NCBI GenBank assembly: GCA_013373545.1
Contig: JABXHQ010000016.1
Location: 1 to 38,134, forward strand
DNA length: 38,134 nt
Direction of reading: 5' to 3'
Origin: Gammaproteobacteria bacterium
GTDB lineage: Bacteria; Pseudomonadota; Gammaproteobacteria; Enterobacterales; Kangiellaceae
In this document: positions 17,514 to 25,888 of the stretch, one piece after another
Layout of the letters: each line of letters opens with the position of its first letter
Numbering within the stretch: position 1 is the stretch's first letter
Position numbers and translations under genes: made by a program
The notes under the pieces: model-generated
Seen by the model: only the letters and a program-made list of their open reading frames with translations
Told to the model about the DNA's origin: nothing
The model's database searches: none

Positions 17514-20500
17514 CTAGTAAGCAAGGTTTGGACTTAACCAGCGTTCAATTTCAGTCAGAGACATATTTTTACGCTTCGCGTAGTCTTCGACTTGATCACG
17601 ATTAATTTTTCCTACACCAAAATAACGGGCGTCGGGATGGGCAAAATAATAGCCGCTAACCGCCGCTGTTGGCGTCATTGCGAAGCTATCGGTTAAGTGT
17701 AAGTCGATAGTCTTTGCAACATCAAGTAGTTCCCACAAGGTTCCTTTTTCAGTGTGATCAGGACATGCCGGATAACCCGGTGCTGGGCGTATTCCACGGT
17801 ATTGTTCGCGGATCAATGCATCGTTGTCAAACTGCTCATCTTGCGCATATCCCCAATACTCTTTACGCACACGCTCATGCATGCGCTCAGCAAAGGCCTC
17901 TGCTAGCCGATCGGCGAGCGCTTTTAATAAAATTGCTGAATAGTCATCATGATCGGCGGCAAAGCGTTCAATATGAGCATCAATTCCGATACCAGCCGTA
18001 ACTGCAAAAAAGCCAAGGTAGTCGGTCAAGCCACTGCTTTTGGGCGCAATATAATCGGCTAAGCACTGATTAACCCCCTGATTTTTCTTTTTCAATTGCT
18101 GCCGTAAAAAATGAAATTGAGTAGCCTTATCTTGGTGATAAACGGTGATCGAGTCATGTTCGGAGTTTGCCGGGTAGATCGCAATCACCGCGCGTGCGGT
18201 TAACCATTTTTCAGTCACAATTTTGTTAAGCATCGTTTGCGCATCTTGATACAGTTTACGCGCAGACTCTCCGACAACCGCATCATCTAAAATATTTGGG
18301 AAACGACCAGCGAGCTCCCAGGACCGAAAAAATGGTGTCCAATCAATGCGCTCAACTAAGTCTTCCAGCGGATAATCGTCAAATACTTTTTGTCCAATAA
18401 AGTTCGGCGTTGGTATAGCCTCAACTTGCCAGTCGATAGGAGCGCTGTTTTGCTTTGCGAGCGAATAGCTAACTAACGCCTTGGTATCATCGCGTTTTGC
18501 TCGCTGTTCACGTTTATCGTGATAAAGCTGTTTTATCTCTTGGGTAAAGTTTTCTCGAGATTCTGCCGAAATTAATTTCGCTGCTACGTTTACCACACGT
18601 GAAGCATCCTGCACATGAACGACTGCATTTTGGTATTCCGGATCAATTTTAACTGCGGTATGAATACTTGAAGTAGTGGCGCCTCCAATTAATAGTGGCA
18701 CTTGATAATCAAGCCGCGTCATCTCTTTTGCAATGTAAACCATTTCGTCCAGTGACGGTGTGATTAAACCGGATAAACCGATAATATCGCACTGATGTTC
18801 GATTGCTTGACTCAGTATTTTTTCAGCACTGACCATGACACCCAAATCGATGACTTCATAACCATTACACTGCAGTACGACACCCACAATATTTTTACCA
18901 ATATCATGGACATCGCCTTTAACGGTTGCCAACAAAACTTTTCCTGATGAAGATTGCTGCGATTTATCTTGCTCCATAAAAGGAAGTAAATAGGCGACTG
19001 CTTTTTTCATCACTCGCGCCGATTTAACAACTTGGGGCAAAAACATTTTGCCCGAACCAAATAAGTCGCCGACCACATTCATACCATCCATTAGTGGGCC
19101 TTCAATAACATGGAGAGGTTTTTCGGCAGCCAAGCGCGCTTCTTCGGTATCCTGCTCGACATATTCAGTGATGCCTTTTACTAAGGCATACTCCAAGCGT
19201 TTCGCAACCGGCCAGCTACGCCACTCTAATACCGCTTGCTGCTGCTTGTGTCCGGTTTGCTGATAACTTTCGGCCAAGGCAATTAAGTTTTCTGTCGCCG
19301 CATCGGTTCGATTTAACACTACGTCTTCACAAGCTTGTTTGAGCTTGGCATCAATATCTGAGTAGACCGCTAGTTGGCCAGCATTAACGATGCCCATGGT
19401 TAGACCATTCTTAATTGCATGGTAAAGAAAAACCGCATGCATGGCTTCACGCACTAGATTATTGCCGCGAAATGAAAATGATAAATTTGACACTCCGCCG
19501 CTGATAAGCGCATGGGGTAAGTTGTGTTTAATCCAGCGGCACGCTTCAATAAAGTCGAGCCCGTAGCGATTGTGTTCTTCAATACCGGTGGCGACTGCAA
19601 ATATATTCGGATCAAAAATGATATCTTCTGGCGGGAAGCCATGTTCAACTAAACACTGATAGGCGCGTTGACAGATAGCGATTTTGCGTTCGAAAGTGTC
19701 CGCTTGTCCTTGCTCATCAAACGCCATAACAATAACGGCTGCGCCGTATTTGCGAATTAATTTAGCTTGGCTAATAAAATTCTCTTCACCCTCTTTAAGT
19801 GAAATTGAGTTCACCACGCCTTTGCCTTGAATGCACTTGAGGCCGGTTTCAATAATCTCCCACTTAGATGAGTCTAGAACGATTGGCACGCGACAAATAT
19901 CCGGTTCCGCGGCAATCAATTTAAGAAACTTTTCCATTGCCGCAGTCGAATCGAGCATGCCTTCGTCCATATTAATGTCGATCAATTGCGCGCCGTTATT
20001 AACTTGTTCTAAGGCGACTTCTAATGCAGTTTCAAAATCATCCTCTTTAATTAACCGTAAAAATTTTGCAGAGCCGGTAACATTCGTTCGTTCACCAATG
20101 TTTACGAACAAAGAGTCATCATTAATGATCAGCGGCTCTAAGCCCGATAATCGCATCGCCGGCGTGATGTTCGGAAGCTTGCGCGGAGCATGGTGTGCGA
20201 CCGCCGCCTTGATGGCAGCTATATGCGCTGGAGTAGTGCCGCAGCAACCGCCAATAATATTGACAAATCCAGCTGCAGCCCAATCGCTAATATGGGCGGC
20301 CATCGACTCGGGGGTTTCGTCATATTCTCCGAACTCATTGGGCAGGCCTGCATTCGGGTGAGCGCTCACAAAACACTCACAAATTTGACTAAGCTCTTCA
20401 ATGTAAGGCCGTAGTTGTTTGGCTCCGAGCGCACAATTTAAACCAAAGGCAATTGGCTCGATATGGCGTAGCGAATGATAAAACGCGGCGGTTGTTTGGC

Positions 20501-21164
20501 CGGTGAGGGTGCGTCCAGAGGCGTCGGTTATGGTTCCTGAAATCATTACCGGTAACGCTTCGCCGAGTTCTTCAAACAGCTCCATAACGGCAAAAGCGCA
20601 GGCTTTTGCATTGAGAGTATCAAAGATGGTTTCGATGAGTAAGATATCCGCGCCGCCACGCACCAATGCGCGAGCAGCGATTAAGTAGTCGCTGCGTAAA
20701 TCATCAAAGTTAATATTGCGAAAAGCCGGGTTGTTGACGTCAGGTGATAAGCTCGCAGTCTTATTGGTGGGGCCCAAAACTCCGGCGACAAACCGTGGCT
20801 TATCGGTAAATTCATCGGCAACCGCACGAGCTAGTCGTGCTGATTCGTAGTTCAACTCCTCAACCAAAGATTCCATGCCATAGTCGGACATAGACGCCGC
20901 GTTGCCGTTAAAAGTATTGGTTTCGATGATGTCTGCGCCCGCAGCGAGGTACTGACGATGGATGTCTTGAATGATGTCCGGTTGCGTTAGGGTTAATAGA
21001 TCATTATTGCCCTTTAAATCACTCGGCCAGTCGGCAAAACGCTCACCACGATAGTCCGCTTCAGTCAGTTTGAAGCCCTGAATCATGGTGCCCATTGCTC
21101 CATCTAGAATCAAAATTTGATGCTTAAGTAACTGTTTAATTTGCTGTTTTTTACTTGATTTCAT
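17514..21164 (-). CDS. metH: Cobalamin-dependent methionine synthase MetH
   Basis: Transfers a methyl group from 5-methyltetrahydrofolate via methylcobalamin to homocysteine, giving methionine. All four modules are present in 1216 aa (E. coli 1227). The homocysteine domain (about 1-330) has zinc ligands in GLNCALG and GGCCGTTP. The pterin domain (about 350-620) begins with [14 protein letters not shown]. The cap and cobalamin domains (about 650-890) include [11 protein letters not shown] with the cobalt-binding His, [13 protein letters not shown] and LLIGGATTS. The activation domain (about 905-1216) has [15 protein letters not shown] for S-adenosylmethionine. A MetJ-type operator lies just upstream of the start. 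No cobalamin riboswitch was seen in the 240-base upstream gap. Confidence 0.98.
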   Translation of the reverse strand: MKSSKKQQIKQLLKHQILILDGAMGTMIQGFKLTEADYRGERFADWPSDLKGNNDLLTLTQPDIIQDIHRQYLAAGADIIETNTFNGNAASMSDYGMESLVEELNYESARLARAVADEFTDKPRFVAGVLGPTNKTASLSPDVNNPAFRNINFDDLRSDYLIAARALVRGGADILLIETIFDTLNAKACAFAVMELFEELGEALPVMISGTITDASGRTLTGQTTAAFYHSLRHIEPIAFGLNCALGAKQLRPYIEELSQICECFVSAHPNAGLPNEFGEYDETPESMAAHISDWAAAGFVNIIGGCCGTTPAHIAAIKAAVAHHAPRKLPNITPAMRLSGLEPLIINDDSLFVNIGERTNVTGSAKFLRLIKEDDFETALEVALEQVNNGAQLIDINMDEGMLDSTAAMEKFLKLIAAEPDICRVPIVLDSSKWEIIETGLKCIQGKGVVNSISLKEGEENFISQAKLIRKYGAAVIVMAFDEQGQADTFERKIAICQRAYQCLVEHGFPPEDIIFDPNIFAVATGIEEHNRYGLDFIEACRWIKHNLPHALISGGVSNLSFSFRGNNLVREAMHAVFLYHAIKNGLTMGIVNAGQLAVYSDIDAKLKQACEDVVLNRTDAATENLIALAESYQQTGHKQQQAVLEWRSWPVAKRLEYALVKGITEYVEQDTEEARLAAEKPLHVIEGPLMDGMNVVGDLFGSGKMFLPQVVKSARVMKKAVAYLLPFMEQDKSQQSSSGKVLLATVKGDVHDIGKNIVGVVLQCNGYEVIDLGVMVSAEKILSQAIEHQCDIIGLSGLITPSLDEMVYIAKEMTRLDYQVPLLIGGATTSSIHTAVKIDPEYQNAVVHVQDASRVVNVAAKLISAESRENFTQEIKQLYHDKREQRAKRDDTKALVSYSLAKQNSAPIDWQVEAIPTPNFIGQKVFDDYPLEDLVERIDWTPFFRSWELAGRFPNILDDAVVGESARKLYQDAQTMLNKIVTEKWLTARAVIAIYPANSEHDSITVYHQDKATQFHFLRQQLKKKNQGVNQCLADYIAPKSSGLTDYLGFFAVTAGIGIDAHIERFAADHDDYSAILLKALADRLAEAFAERMHERVRKEYWGYAQDEQFDNDALIREQYRGIRPAPGYPACPDHTEKGTLWELLDVAKTIDLHLTDSFAMTPTAAVSGYYFAHPDARYFGVGKINRDQVEDYAKRKNMSLTEIERWLSPNLAY

Positions 21165-21194
21165 AATTCTATTAAACTTTTTTGAATTGCATAT

Positions 21195-21218
21195 AGACGT
21201 CTAGACGTAAAGAAGTGT
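21195..21218. promoter_or_regulatory. Three tandem MetJ-type met boxes upstream of metH
   Basis: Consecutive 8-base units AGACGTCT (8 of 8 to the E. coli met box), AGACGTAA (6 of 8) and AGAAGTGT (6 of 8) with no gaps, 31-54 bases upstream of the metH start. MetJ binds such tandem 8-mers cooperatively with S-adenosylmethionine as corepressor. The boxes sit immediately downstream of the candidate metH -10, over the likely transcription start. Confidence 0.8.
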
Positions 21219-21247
21219 ATTATCCATGACTTAATCACAAAGATAAA
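21219..21247 (-). promoter_or_regulatory. Candidate metH promoter
   Basis: On the minus strand, TTTATC (-35, 3 of 6), a 17-base spacer and GATAAT (-10, 5 of 6). The -35 is weak, but the -10 directly abuts the met boxes, the arrangement expected for repression. Confidence 0.45.
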
Positions 21248-21289
21248 CCTTTATTTTAGTTATACCATCATCGGCATGACCGGTGACAA

Positions 21290-21317
21290 TTGAAACGGGT
21301 CTCAAGTTGACTATAGT
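21290..21317 (+). promoter_or_regulatory. Candidate sigma70 promoter of the QueF-like gene
   Basis: TTGAAA (-35, 5 of 6), a 16-base spacer and TATAGT (-10, 5 of 6), 88 bases upstream of the QueF-like ATG. A near-perfect 16-base palindrome (21306-21321, 14 of 16 positions symmetric) overlaps the -10 and could be an operator. Confidence 0.55.
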
Positions 21318-21405
21318 TAACCGTCAGCCAATTACCCAAATACTGCAACTTAATTCCCCAGCGTAGGCTGCGGATCGAGCAAATTTACAGGTGAAGAGAA
21401 CTGCT

Positions 21406-21840
21406 ATGAGTGAAGTTAAAACTTGGGAAGCCATCGATAGTGATTTGTTAAAGGCGCTACCAAATCCATCGCAAGGAGCTTATGAGATCAAAGTAAAGAT
21501 CCCCGAATTTACTTTTTTAGGGGTACAAGAGCAGCCCGATTTTGCCACTGTCTACCTTACGTTTTACCCAACCAATAAAATTATTGAGTTAAAAGCGCTG
21601 AAGCAATACGTTTATCAGTTGCGCAATATTGTGGTGTCTTATGAGCGATTGATTAACGTGTTTTACGACCACTTAATGAATGTATACGAGCCCGATCGTT
21701 TGCGTTTAGTGATGATCTGTAATCCACGCGGCGGTATCAGCTCGCGTCTAACGATTGACTCCGATTGGGGCGCGCGAGGTGGCGATGAAAAATATCGCGA
21801 TTGGATGTCGAATGATGATGTGTGGGATGTCACCTTATAA
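21406..21840 (+). CDS. QueF-family (preQ1 reductase-like) protein lacking the catalytic cysteine
   Basis: A 144-residue protein that aligns along its length with unimodular QueF, the NADPH-dependent reductase turning preQ0 into preQ1 for queuosine. Family landmarks are clear: PEFTFLG, QPDFATVYLTFYP, ELKALK (the QueF motif, residues 61-66) and NPRGGIS (106-112). By comparison with B. subtilis QueF as I recall it, the nucleophile Cys55 position is Gly39 and one residue is missing from the following loop. The His96 position is Tyr79, while the catalytic Asp (Asp45) and Glu (Glu80) remain. The only cysteine is Cys105, elsewhere. Nitrile reduction by the known mechanism should be impossible. ATG 21406 is preferred over a GTG five codons earlier; AGGTGAAGAG precedes it. 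It may be a pseudoenzyme or have a different activity. Confidence 0.85.
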   Translation: MSEVKTWEAIDSDLLKALPNPSQGAYEIKVKIPEFTFLGVQEQPDFATVYLTFYPTNKIIELKALKQYVYQLRNIVVSYERLINVFYDHLMNVYEPDRLRLVMICNPRGGISSRLTIDSDWGARGGDEKYRDWMSNDDVWDVTL

Positions 21841-21850
21841 TAGCGACTTC

Positions 21851-21871
21851 GACCCTGCTATAGGCGGGGTC
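21851..21871 (+). terminator. Possible terminator after the QueF-like gene
   Basis: GACCCTGC / GGCGGGGTC hairpin (one G-T wobble, about 4-base loop) 10 bases after the stop, followed only by CTTGTTG, so the T-tract is poor. Confidence 0.4.
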
Positions 21872-22048
21872 TTGTTGATGCCCTGCGAAGGTTTTCTGCC
21901 ATCGCCACTGCCCTAGCTAACGAACTGTTACAAAGCGTCTATTAACCTTACTCGTTGACGGTTGTACACTGCTGCTGCAACCATCGAATCTATGCCGTAT
22001 CGATCGATTAAACCTAACACGAAACAATAATGATAAAAGGAGACGGTT

Positions 22049-24049
22049 ATGAGACGGGTATTGTTATTCGCCTGTGCTTTGGCATTTTTACCTCTTGCGG
22101 CTAAGCAAACCATTGTGCTTGAGCTTTACAATGATAAAGGGCTCATGGGGAAGCAGGTAACAGAAGTTACCAACGACAATGCGTTAACTTCAACAACCGA
22201 GTTAAGTTGGAACAATCGGCGGCTTACGTTAGAAGAGTCTTATGAGCTAAACGACAAAGGCTATCCGGTCAACGTTACAGTGACCGGGATCTCCGCTTTT
22301 GGCGCACCGGTGCAAGAACTCTTTTCGGTTAAGGATGGTATTGCCACTTGGGCAACTCGTGCCGACGACGGACGTGCAAGTATTGCCGATAACCAGTTTT
22401 ACGTTGCGGTCGACGGCATGAACAATGCTGCATTGGTACGCGCGTTATTAAAAGCACCATTCAATCAAATTGAATTATTCCCGCAAGGCAACGCCAGCCT
22501 TACAAAAGTGAAAAGCAAAACCTTAACCAATAATGGCGAACAACAAGTGGTGCATTTATACGCCATCAGCGGAATGAATTTAACGCCTCAGTTTTTATGG
22601 TTCGACGATCAGGGTTATCTGTTTGCGCTCAACGCAGGTTTTGTACGCGGTATACGCAGTGGCTGGTCGATGGAAACTTTTGCTCAGCTGAAAGCTATAT
22701 CAGAAAAAGCGGAACAAGAGTACTTTGCTGATTTATCAAAGTCGTTAACCACGCCGATTTCCGAGCCAGTCATTATTCGAAATGCTAATGTGGTTGACTT
22801 TAAAACCAATCAAGTTCTGAGTAACACTGATGTGGTTATTAAAGATGCAAAGATTGCAGCAATTGGTAAGAATTTAGCGAAGCCAGCCAAGGCACGAGTT
22901 ATCGATGCAAAAGGGCAAACTTTAATTCCTGGATTATGGGACATGCATGGTCATCTGTCGAAAACCGACGGTTTTAATTATTTAGCGGCGGGCGTTACCA
23001 GTGTACGCGATATTGGTAACAGCCCATCGAACATGGAAGATATTGAAAAGCTTTATCGGCAAAGCTACCTTGGCACGCGAATTTATAAAGCAGGCTTTAT
23101 TGATAAGCAGAGTGACTACTCCGCTGGCAATGGTATTACCGTAGCAACTTTGCAGGAAGCGAAAGACGCGGTCGACTGGTATGCTGATAGAGGTTACATT
23201 CAGATTAAAACTTATTCGTCCATGGATCCTAGCTGGATGAAAGAGTTAGCGGCACATATCCATAAGCGTGGTCTACGTCTGTCAGGACACATCCCAGCAT
23301 TTATGTCAGCTGAGCAAGCGGTGAAGGCCGGGTTTGATGAAATTCAACATATTAATATGCTGTTTTTAAATTTTCTTGGCGGCGATAAAATCGATACGCG
23401 GCAACGTTTACGTTTTACTTTAATCGGTGAGCAAGCGAAAGATCTCGATCTTAATAGTGATGAGGTGAATCAATTTATTGCATTGTTAGCTAAAAAAGGA
23501 ATTGAAGTCGACTTAACGGTTTCGACTTTTAACAGTTTATTGTTAACTCGCGATAAGCAAGTCGATCCGGAGTATGCCGCGATTGCTGAACATTTGCCGC
23601 CATTGTTTCAACGTGGTTTAAAAACAGCAACCATGAAAATTGACTCAGCGGAGCAAGATGCTTCATACCGTGCGGGAGCCGCAGCATTGTTAACAATGAC
23701 CAAAAAACTTTATGATGCAGGTGTGCCGATTATTCCTGGAACGGATGCTTTTACTGGCTTTACGCTCTTGCGCGAACTTGAGTTATATTCAATGGCCGGC
23801 ATTCCGAATATTGAAGTGTTAAAAATTGGTTCGTTAAATTCAGCTCGGGTTGTCGGACAAGCTGACTCTACTGGCTCAATTGAAGTTGGAAAAGTGGCTG
23901 ACTTGGTGTTGATTGATGGTGATCCAACAAAAAATATGAGTGACTTACGAAAAGCGTCATTGGTCATTCAAGGTGATCGCATGTTCCAGCCAGAAAAAAT
24001 TTATCAATCAATGGGGGTTAAACCTTTTGCACCTGCCGTGCAATTGTAA
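22049..24049 (+). CDS. Exported amidohydrolase-family protein
   Basis: A 666-residue metal-dependent hydrolase of the amidohydrolase superfamily (imidazolonepropionase/prolidase-like subgroup). A signal peptide (MRRVLLFACALAFLPLAAK) directs export. Residues about 22-235 form an N-terminal beta-rich extension I cannot name. The catalytic domain starts with IRNANVVDFKTN, has the HxH metal pair in GLWDMHGHLSKTDG (about residue 305), further histidines in LSGHIPAFM and EIQHINMLF, and the metal Asp in IIPGTDAFTG. It ends with the typical GSIEVGKVADLVLIDGDP. Substrate is unknown; peptide-like or lactone compounds are possible. GGAGA precedes the ATG. A strong terminator follows. Confidence 0.92.
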   Translation: MRRVLLFACALAFLPLAAKQTIVLELYNDKGLMGKQVTEVTNDNALTSTTELSWNNRRLTLEESYELNDKGYPVNVTVTGISAFGAPVQELFSVKDGIATWATRADDGRASIADNQFYVAVDGMNNAALVRALLKAPFNQIELFPQGNASLTKVKSKTLTNNGEQQVVHLYAISGMNLTPQFLWFDDQGYLFALNAGFVRGIRSGWSMETFAQLKAISEKAEQEYFADLSKSLTTPISEPVIIRNANVVDFKTNQVLSNTDVVIKDAKIAAIGKNLAKPAKARVIDAKGQTLIPGLWDMHGHLSKTDGFNYLAAGVTSVRDIGNSPSNMEDIEKLYRQSYLGTRIYKAGFIDKQSDYSAGNGITVATLQEAKDAVDWYADRGYIQIKTYSSMDPSWMKELAAHIHKRGLRLSGHIPAFMSAEQAVKAGFDEIQHINMLFLNFLGGDKIDTRQRLRFTLIGEQAKDLDLNSDEVNQFIALLAKKGIEVDLTVSTFNSLLLTRDKQVDPEYAAIAEHLPPLFQRGLKTATMKIDSAEQDASYRAGAAALLTMTKKLYDAGVPIIPGTDAFTGFTLLRELELYSMAGIPNIEVLKIGSLNSARVVGQADSTGSIEVGKVADLVLIDGDPTKNMSDLRKASLVIQGDRMFQPEKIYQSMGVKPFAPAVQL

Positions 24050-24102
24050 CCATTAACCGGCAGTGCAACTGAAAAAGTCATCTCCCACTCGATTGTAATA
24101 CC

Positions 24103-24140
24103 AAAAAAAACGGATCCGGCGCTAACCGGATCCGTTTTTT
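24103..24140. terminator. Bidirectional Rho-independent terminator
   Basis: A perfect CGGATCCGG / CCGGATCCG stem with loop CGCTAA, flanked by eight A on the left and six T on the right. It lies between the convergent amidohydrolase and chemoreceptor genes and can serve both. Confidence 0.93.
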
Positions 24141-24148
24141 GTAACTCA

Positions 24149-25729
24149 TTAGTTTGGTTTAAATTGCTTAACTACTGTCTGTAAACGTTGAATCTCTTGG
24201 TTCAACTTTTGGGTTGATTGACTGGCAACCATGGTGGAGTTGAGAGTTTTCTCCGCAGTCTCATTAATCGCGAGAATACCATTGTTAATGCCGTCTGTTA
24301 CCGTTGATTGCTCTTCCGCAGCGGTGGCGATTTGTTGATTCATATCCATTATTTGTACCACTGAAGCGGCGATCTCATTCAGTGCTTGTCCGGCTTTTTC
24401 TGCGCGTTCTACACTGCTTGTGGCAGAGCGCTTACCTTGCTCCATAGTTGTGGCGGCTTTATTCGTTGTATCAATTAATGATTCGATCATATGTTGAATT
24501 TCTTCGGTTGAACTTTGCGTGCGACTGGCTAAGGTTCTAACTTCGTCAGCAACGACTGCAAAACCTCGACCTTGTTCGCCGGCGCGCGCCGCCTCAATCG
24601 CTGCGTTTAATGCTAGAAGATTCGTTTGTTCTGCGATCCCACGAATCACATCGACCACTTTGCTAATATTTTGACTAACTTGTTCGAGTTGTTCGATAAC
24701 CTTACCCGATTCATCAACCCGCTTTGCCAGCGTGTTAATTTCCTGAACCGTTTGTTCTACTACGGATTTGCCTTCTTGTACTTTCGCATTGGTTTCGGCC
24801 GTTGCCTGCGCGGTGTCATTGGCATTTTTGGCTACATCAGTAATGGTGGCACTCATCTCAGTAATGGCGGTGACAATTTGTTCAATTTCAAGCTTTTGAT
24901 GCTCCATATCGTTAACTGTTTGAGCGGTGCTTTTGCTCGATTCAATGGCCACCGAATTGAGGTTGGAGGCAGCATCATTTAACCGATATAAAATGGTGGC
25001 TTGCTGACTCTGTTGCAATTTGATCACGGTTTGTAGCTGACCCAGCTCATCATTGCGTCCTGAATAAATATGGTTTGCCAGAGCATTGTCTAAATGATTT
25101 TGGCTTTCTTGTGCTGCTTCTCGCCAAGGCTTGCTAAGCAGAGCATTGACCAAAAGACTGCTGATTAAAGTCATGATAATAAATGCGAAAGTTGCAGTGG
25201 TTCCACTCAATAGCCACTGAGTAAGTAAAAAGATGGCAACGGTTGAAAGACCATTGGCGAGGGCAAAGCGGCTTAACATTTTATGTGGCAACCAGGCGAG
25301 TAGCGGCGCGCTCCATCCGCTTCCATTTAACATTTTTTGATAAGCGGCTTGCGCGCGTTTTACCCAGCGCCGCTCTGGCTTTTTCCGCACTGACTGATAG
25401 CCGGTGATAGTGTTGTTCTCGATTATCGGGGTTACAAAAGCATCGACCCAATAATAATCGCCGTTTTTACAGCGGTTCTTGACCATTCCCATCCACGGTT
25501 TTCCCGCTTTCACGGTACTCCATAGATCGGCGAATGCGGCCGGAGGCATTTCTGGATGACGCACAATGTTGTGGCTGCTACCGAGCAGCTCTTGCTCGTT
25601 GAATCCTGCTATCTCGATAAAATCATGATTGACGTGAGTGATCACACCTTTTTTATCGGTGGTGGATACTATGACCAAATCTTTATGATAGTCATTTTCC
25701 TTTTGTGTTATGGGGAGATTCTTCTTCAT
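24149..25729 (-). CDS. Aer-like PAS-containing methyl-accepting chemotaxis protein
   Basis: A 526-residue chemoreceptor of the aerotaxis type. The N-terminal PAS domain (about 15-120) has the Aer-like run [21 protein letters not shown] and [14 protein letters not shown], which suggests bound FAD and redox or oxygen sensing. One or two transmembrane segments follow (about 160-200, [16 protein letters not shown] and [18 protein letters not shown]) with no periplasmic domain. The cytoplasmic signalling part contains the conserved hairpin tip [20 protein letters not shown] and [13 protein letters not shown], which contact CheA/CheW. No C-terminal CheR-tethering pentapeptide is present (ends QFKPN). 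It is divergent from the TonB receptor gene. Confidence 0.92.
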   Translation of the reverse strand: MKKNLPITQKENDYHKDLVIVSTTDKKGVITHVNHDFIEIAGFNEQELLGSSHNIVRHPEMPPAAFADLWSTVKAGKPWMGMVKNRCKNGDYYWVDAFVTPIIENNTITGYQSVRKKPERRWVKRAQAAYQKMLNGSGWSAPLLAWLPHKMLSRFALANGLSTVAIFLLTQWLLSGTTATFAFIIMTLISSLLVNALLSKPWREAAQESQNHLDNALANHIYSGRNDELGQLQTVIKLQQSQQATILYRLNDAASNLNSVAIESSKSTAQTVNDMEHQKLEIEQIVTAITEMSATITDVAKNANDTAQATAETNAKVQEGKSVVEQTVQEINTLAKRVDESGKVIEQLEQVSQNISKVVDVIRGIAEQTNLLALNAAIEAARAGEQGRGFAVVADEVRTLASRTQSSTEEIQHMIESLIDTTNKAATTMEQGKRSATSSVERAEKAGQALNEIAASVVQIMDMNQQIATAAEEQSTVTDGINNGILAINETAEKTLNSTMVASQSTQKLNQEIQRLQTVVKQFKPN

Positions 25730-25802
25730 TTTTCCTACCTAAGGTCGCCAAGTGCGCACTTAATAACTGTAGAATTTATTGCTGAAAAATCAACCAGATT
25801 GA

Positions 25803-25825
25803 AACTGCGGCATTTTGTCGCAGTT
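25803..25825. promoter_or_regulatory. Inverted repeat over the -35 of the TonB receptor gene (candidate operator)
   Basis: AACTGCGGCA / TGTCGCAGTT, ten paired positions with one G-T wobble in RNA (one mismatch in DNA symmetry) and a TTT centre, in the 159-base gap between two divergent genes. It overlaps the candidate -35 of the receptor gene. The protein that might bind it is unknown. Confidence 0.5.
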
Positions 25826-25843
25826 GTCCTTCCTAAATATAAA
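25815..25843 (+). promoter_or_regulatory. Candidate promoter of the TonB-dependent receptor gene
   Basis: TTGTCG (-35, 4 of 6), a 17-base spacer and TATAAA (-10, 5 of 6), 45 bases upstream of the ATG at 25889. Confidence 0.5.
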
Positions 25844-25888
25844 AAGCGATAGCATGACACAAAATTTTTAAAGATTGAGGTCAAGTAA

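Noticed and set aside
19831-20361. 176-codon open frame on the plus strand inside metH
   Set aside because: It is the antisense shadow of highly conserved metH coding sequence, with composition as expected from reverse reading.
21165-21405. Possible cobalamin or SAM riboswitch upstream of metH
   Set aside because: No B12-box or SAM-riboswitch-like conserved elements were seen; the met boxes explain regulation better.
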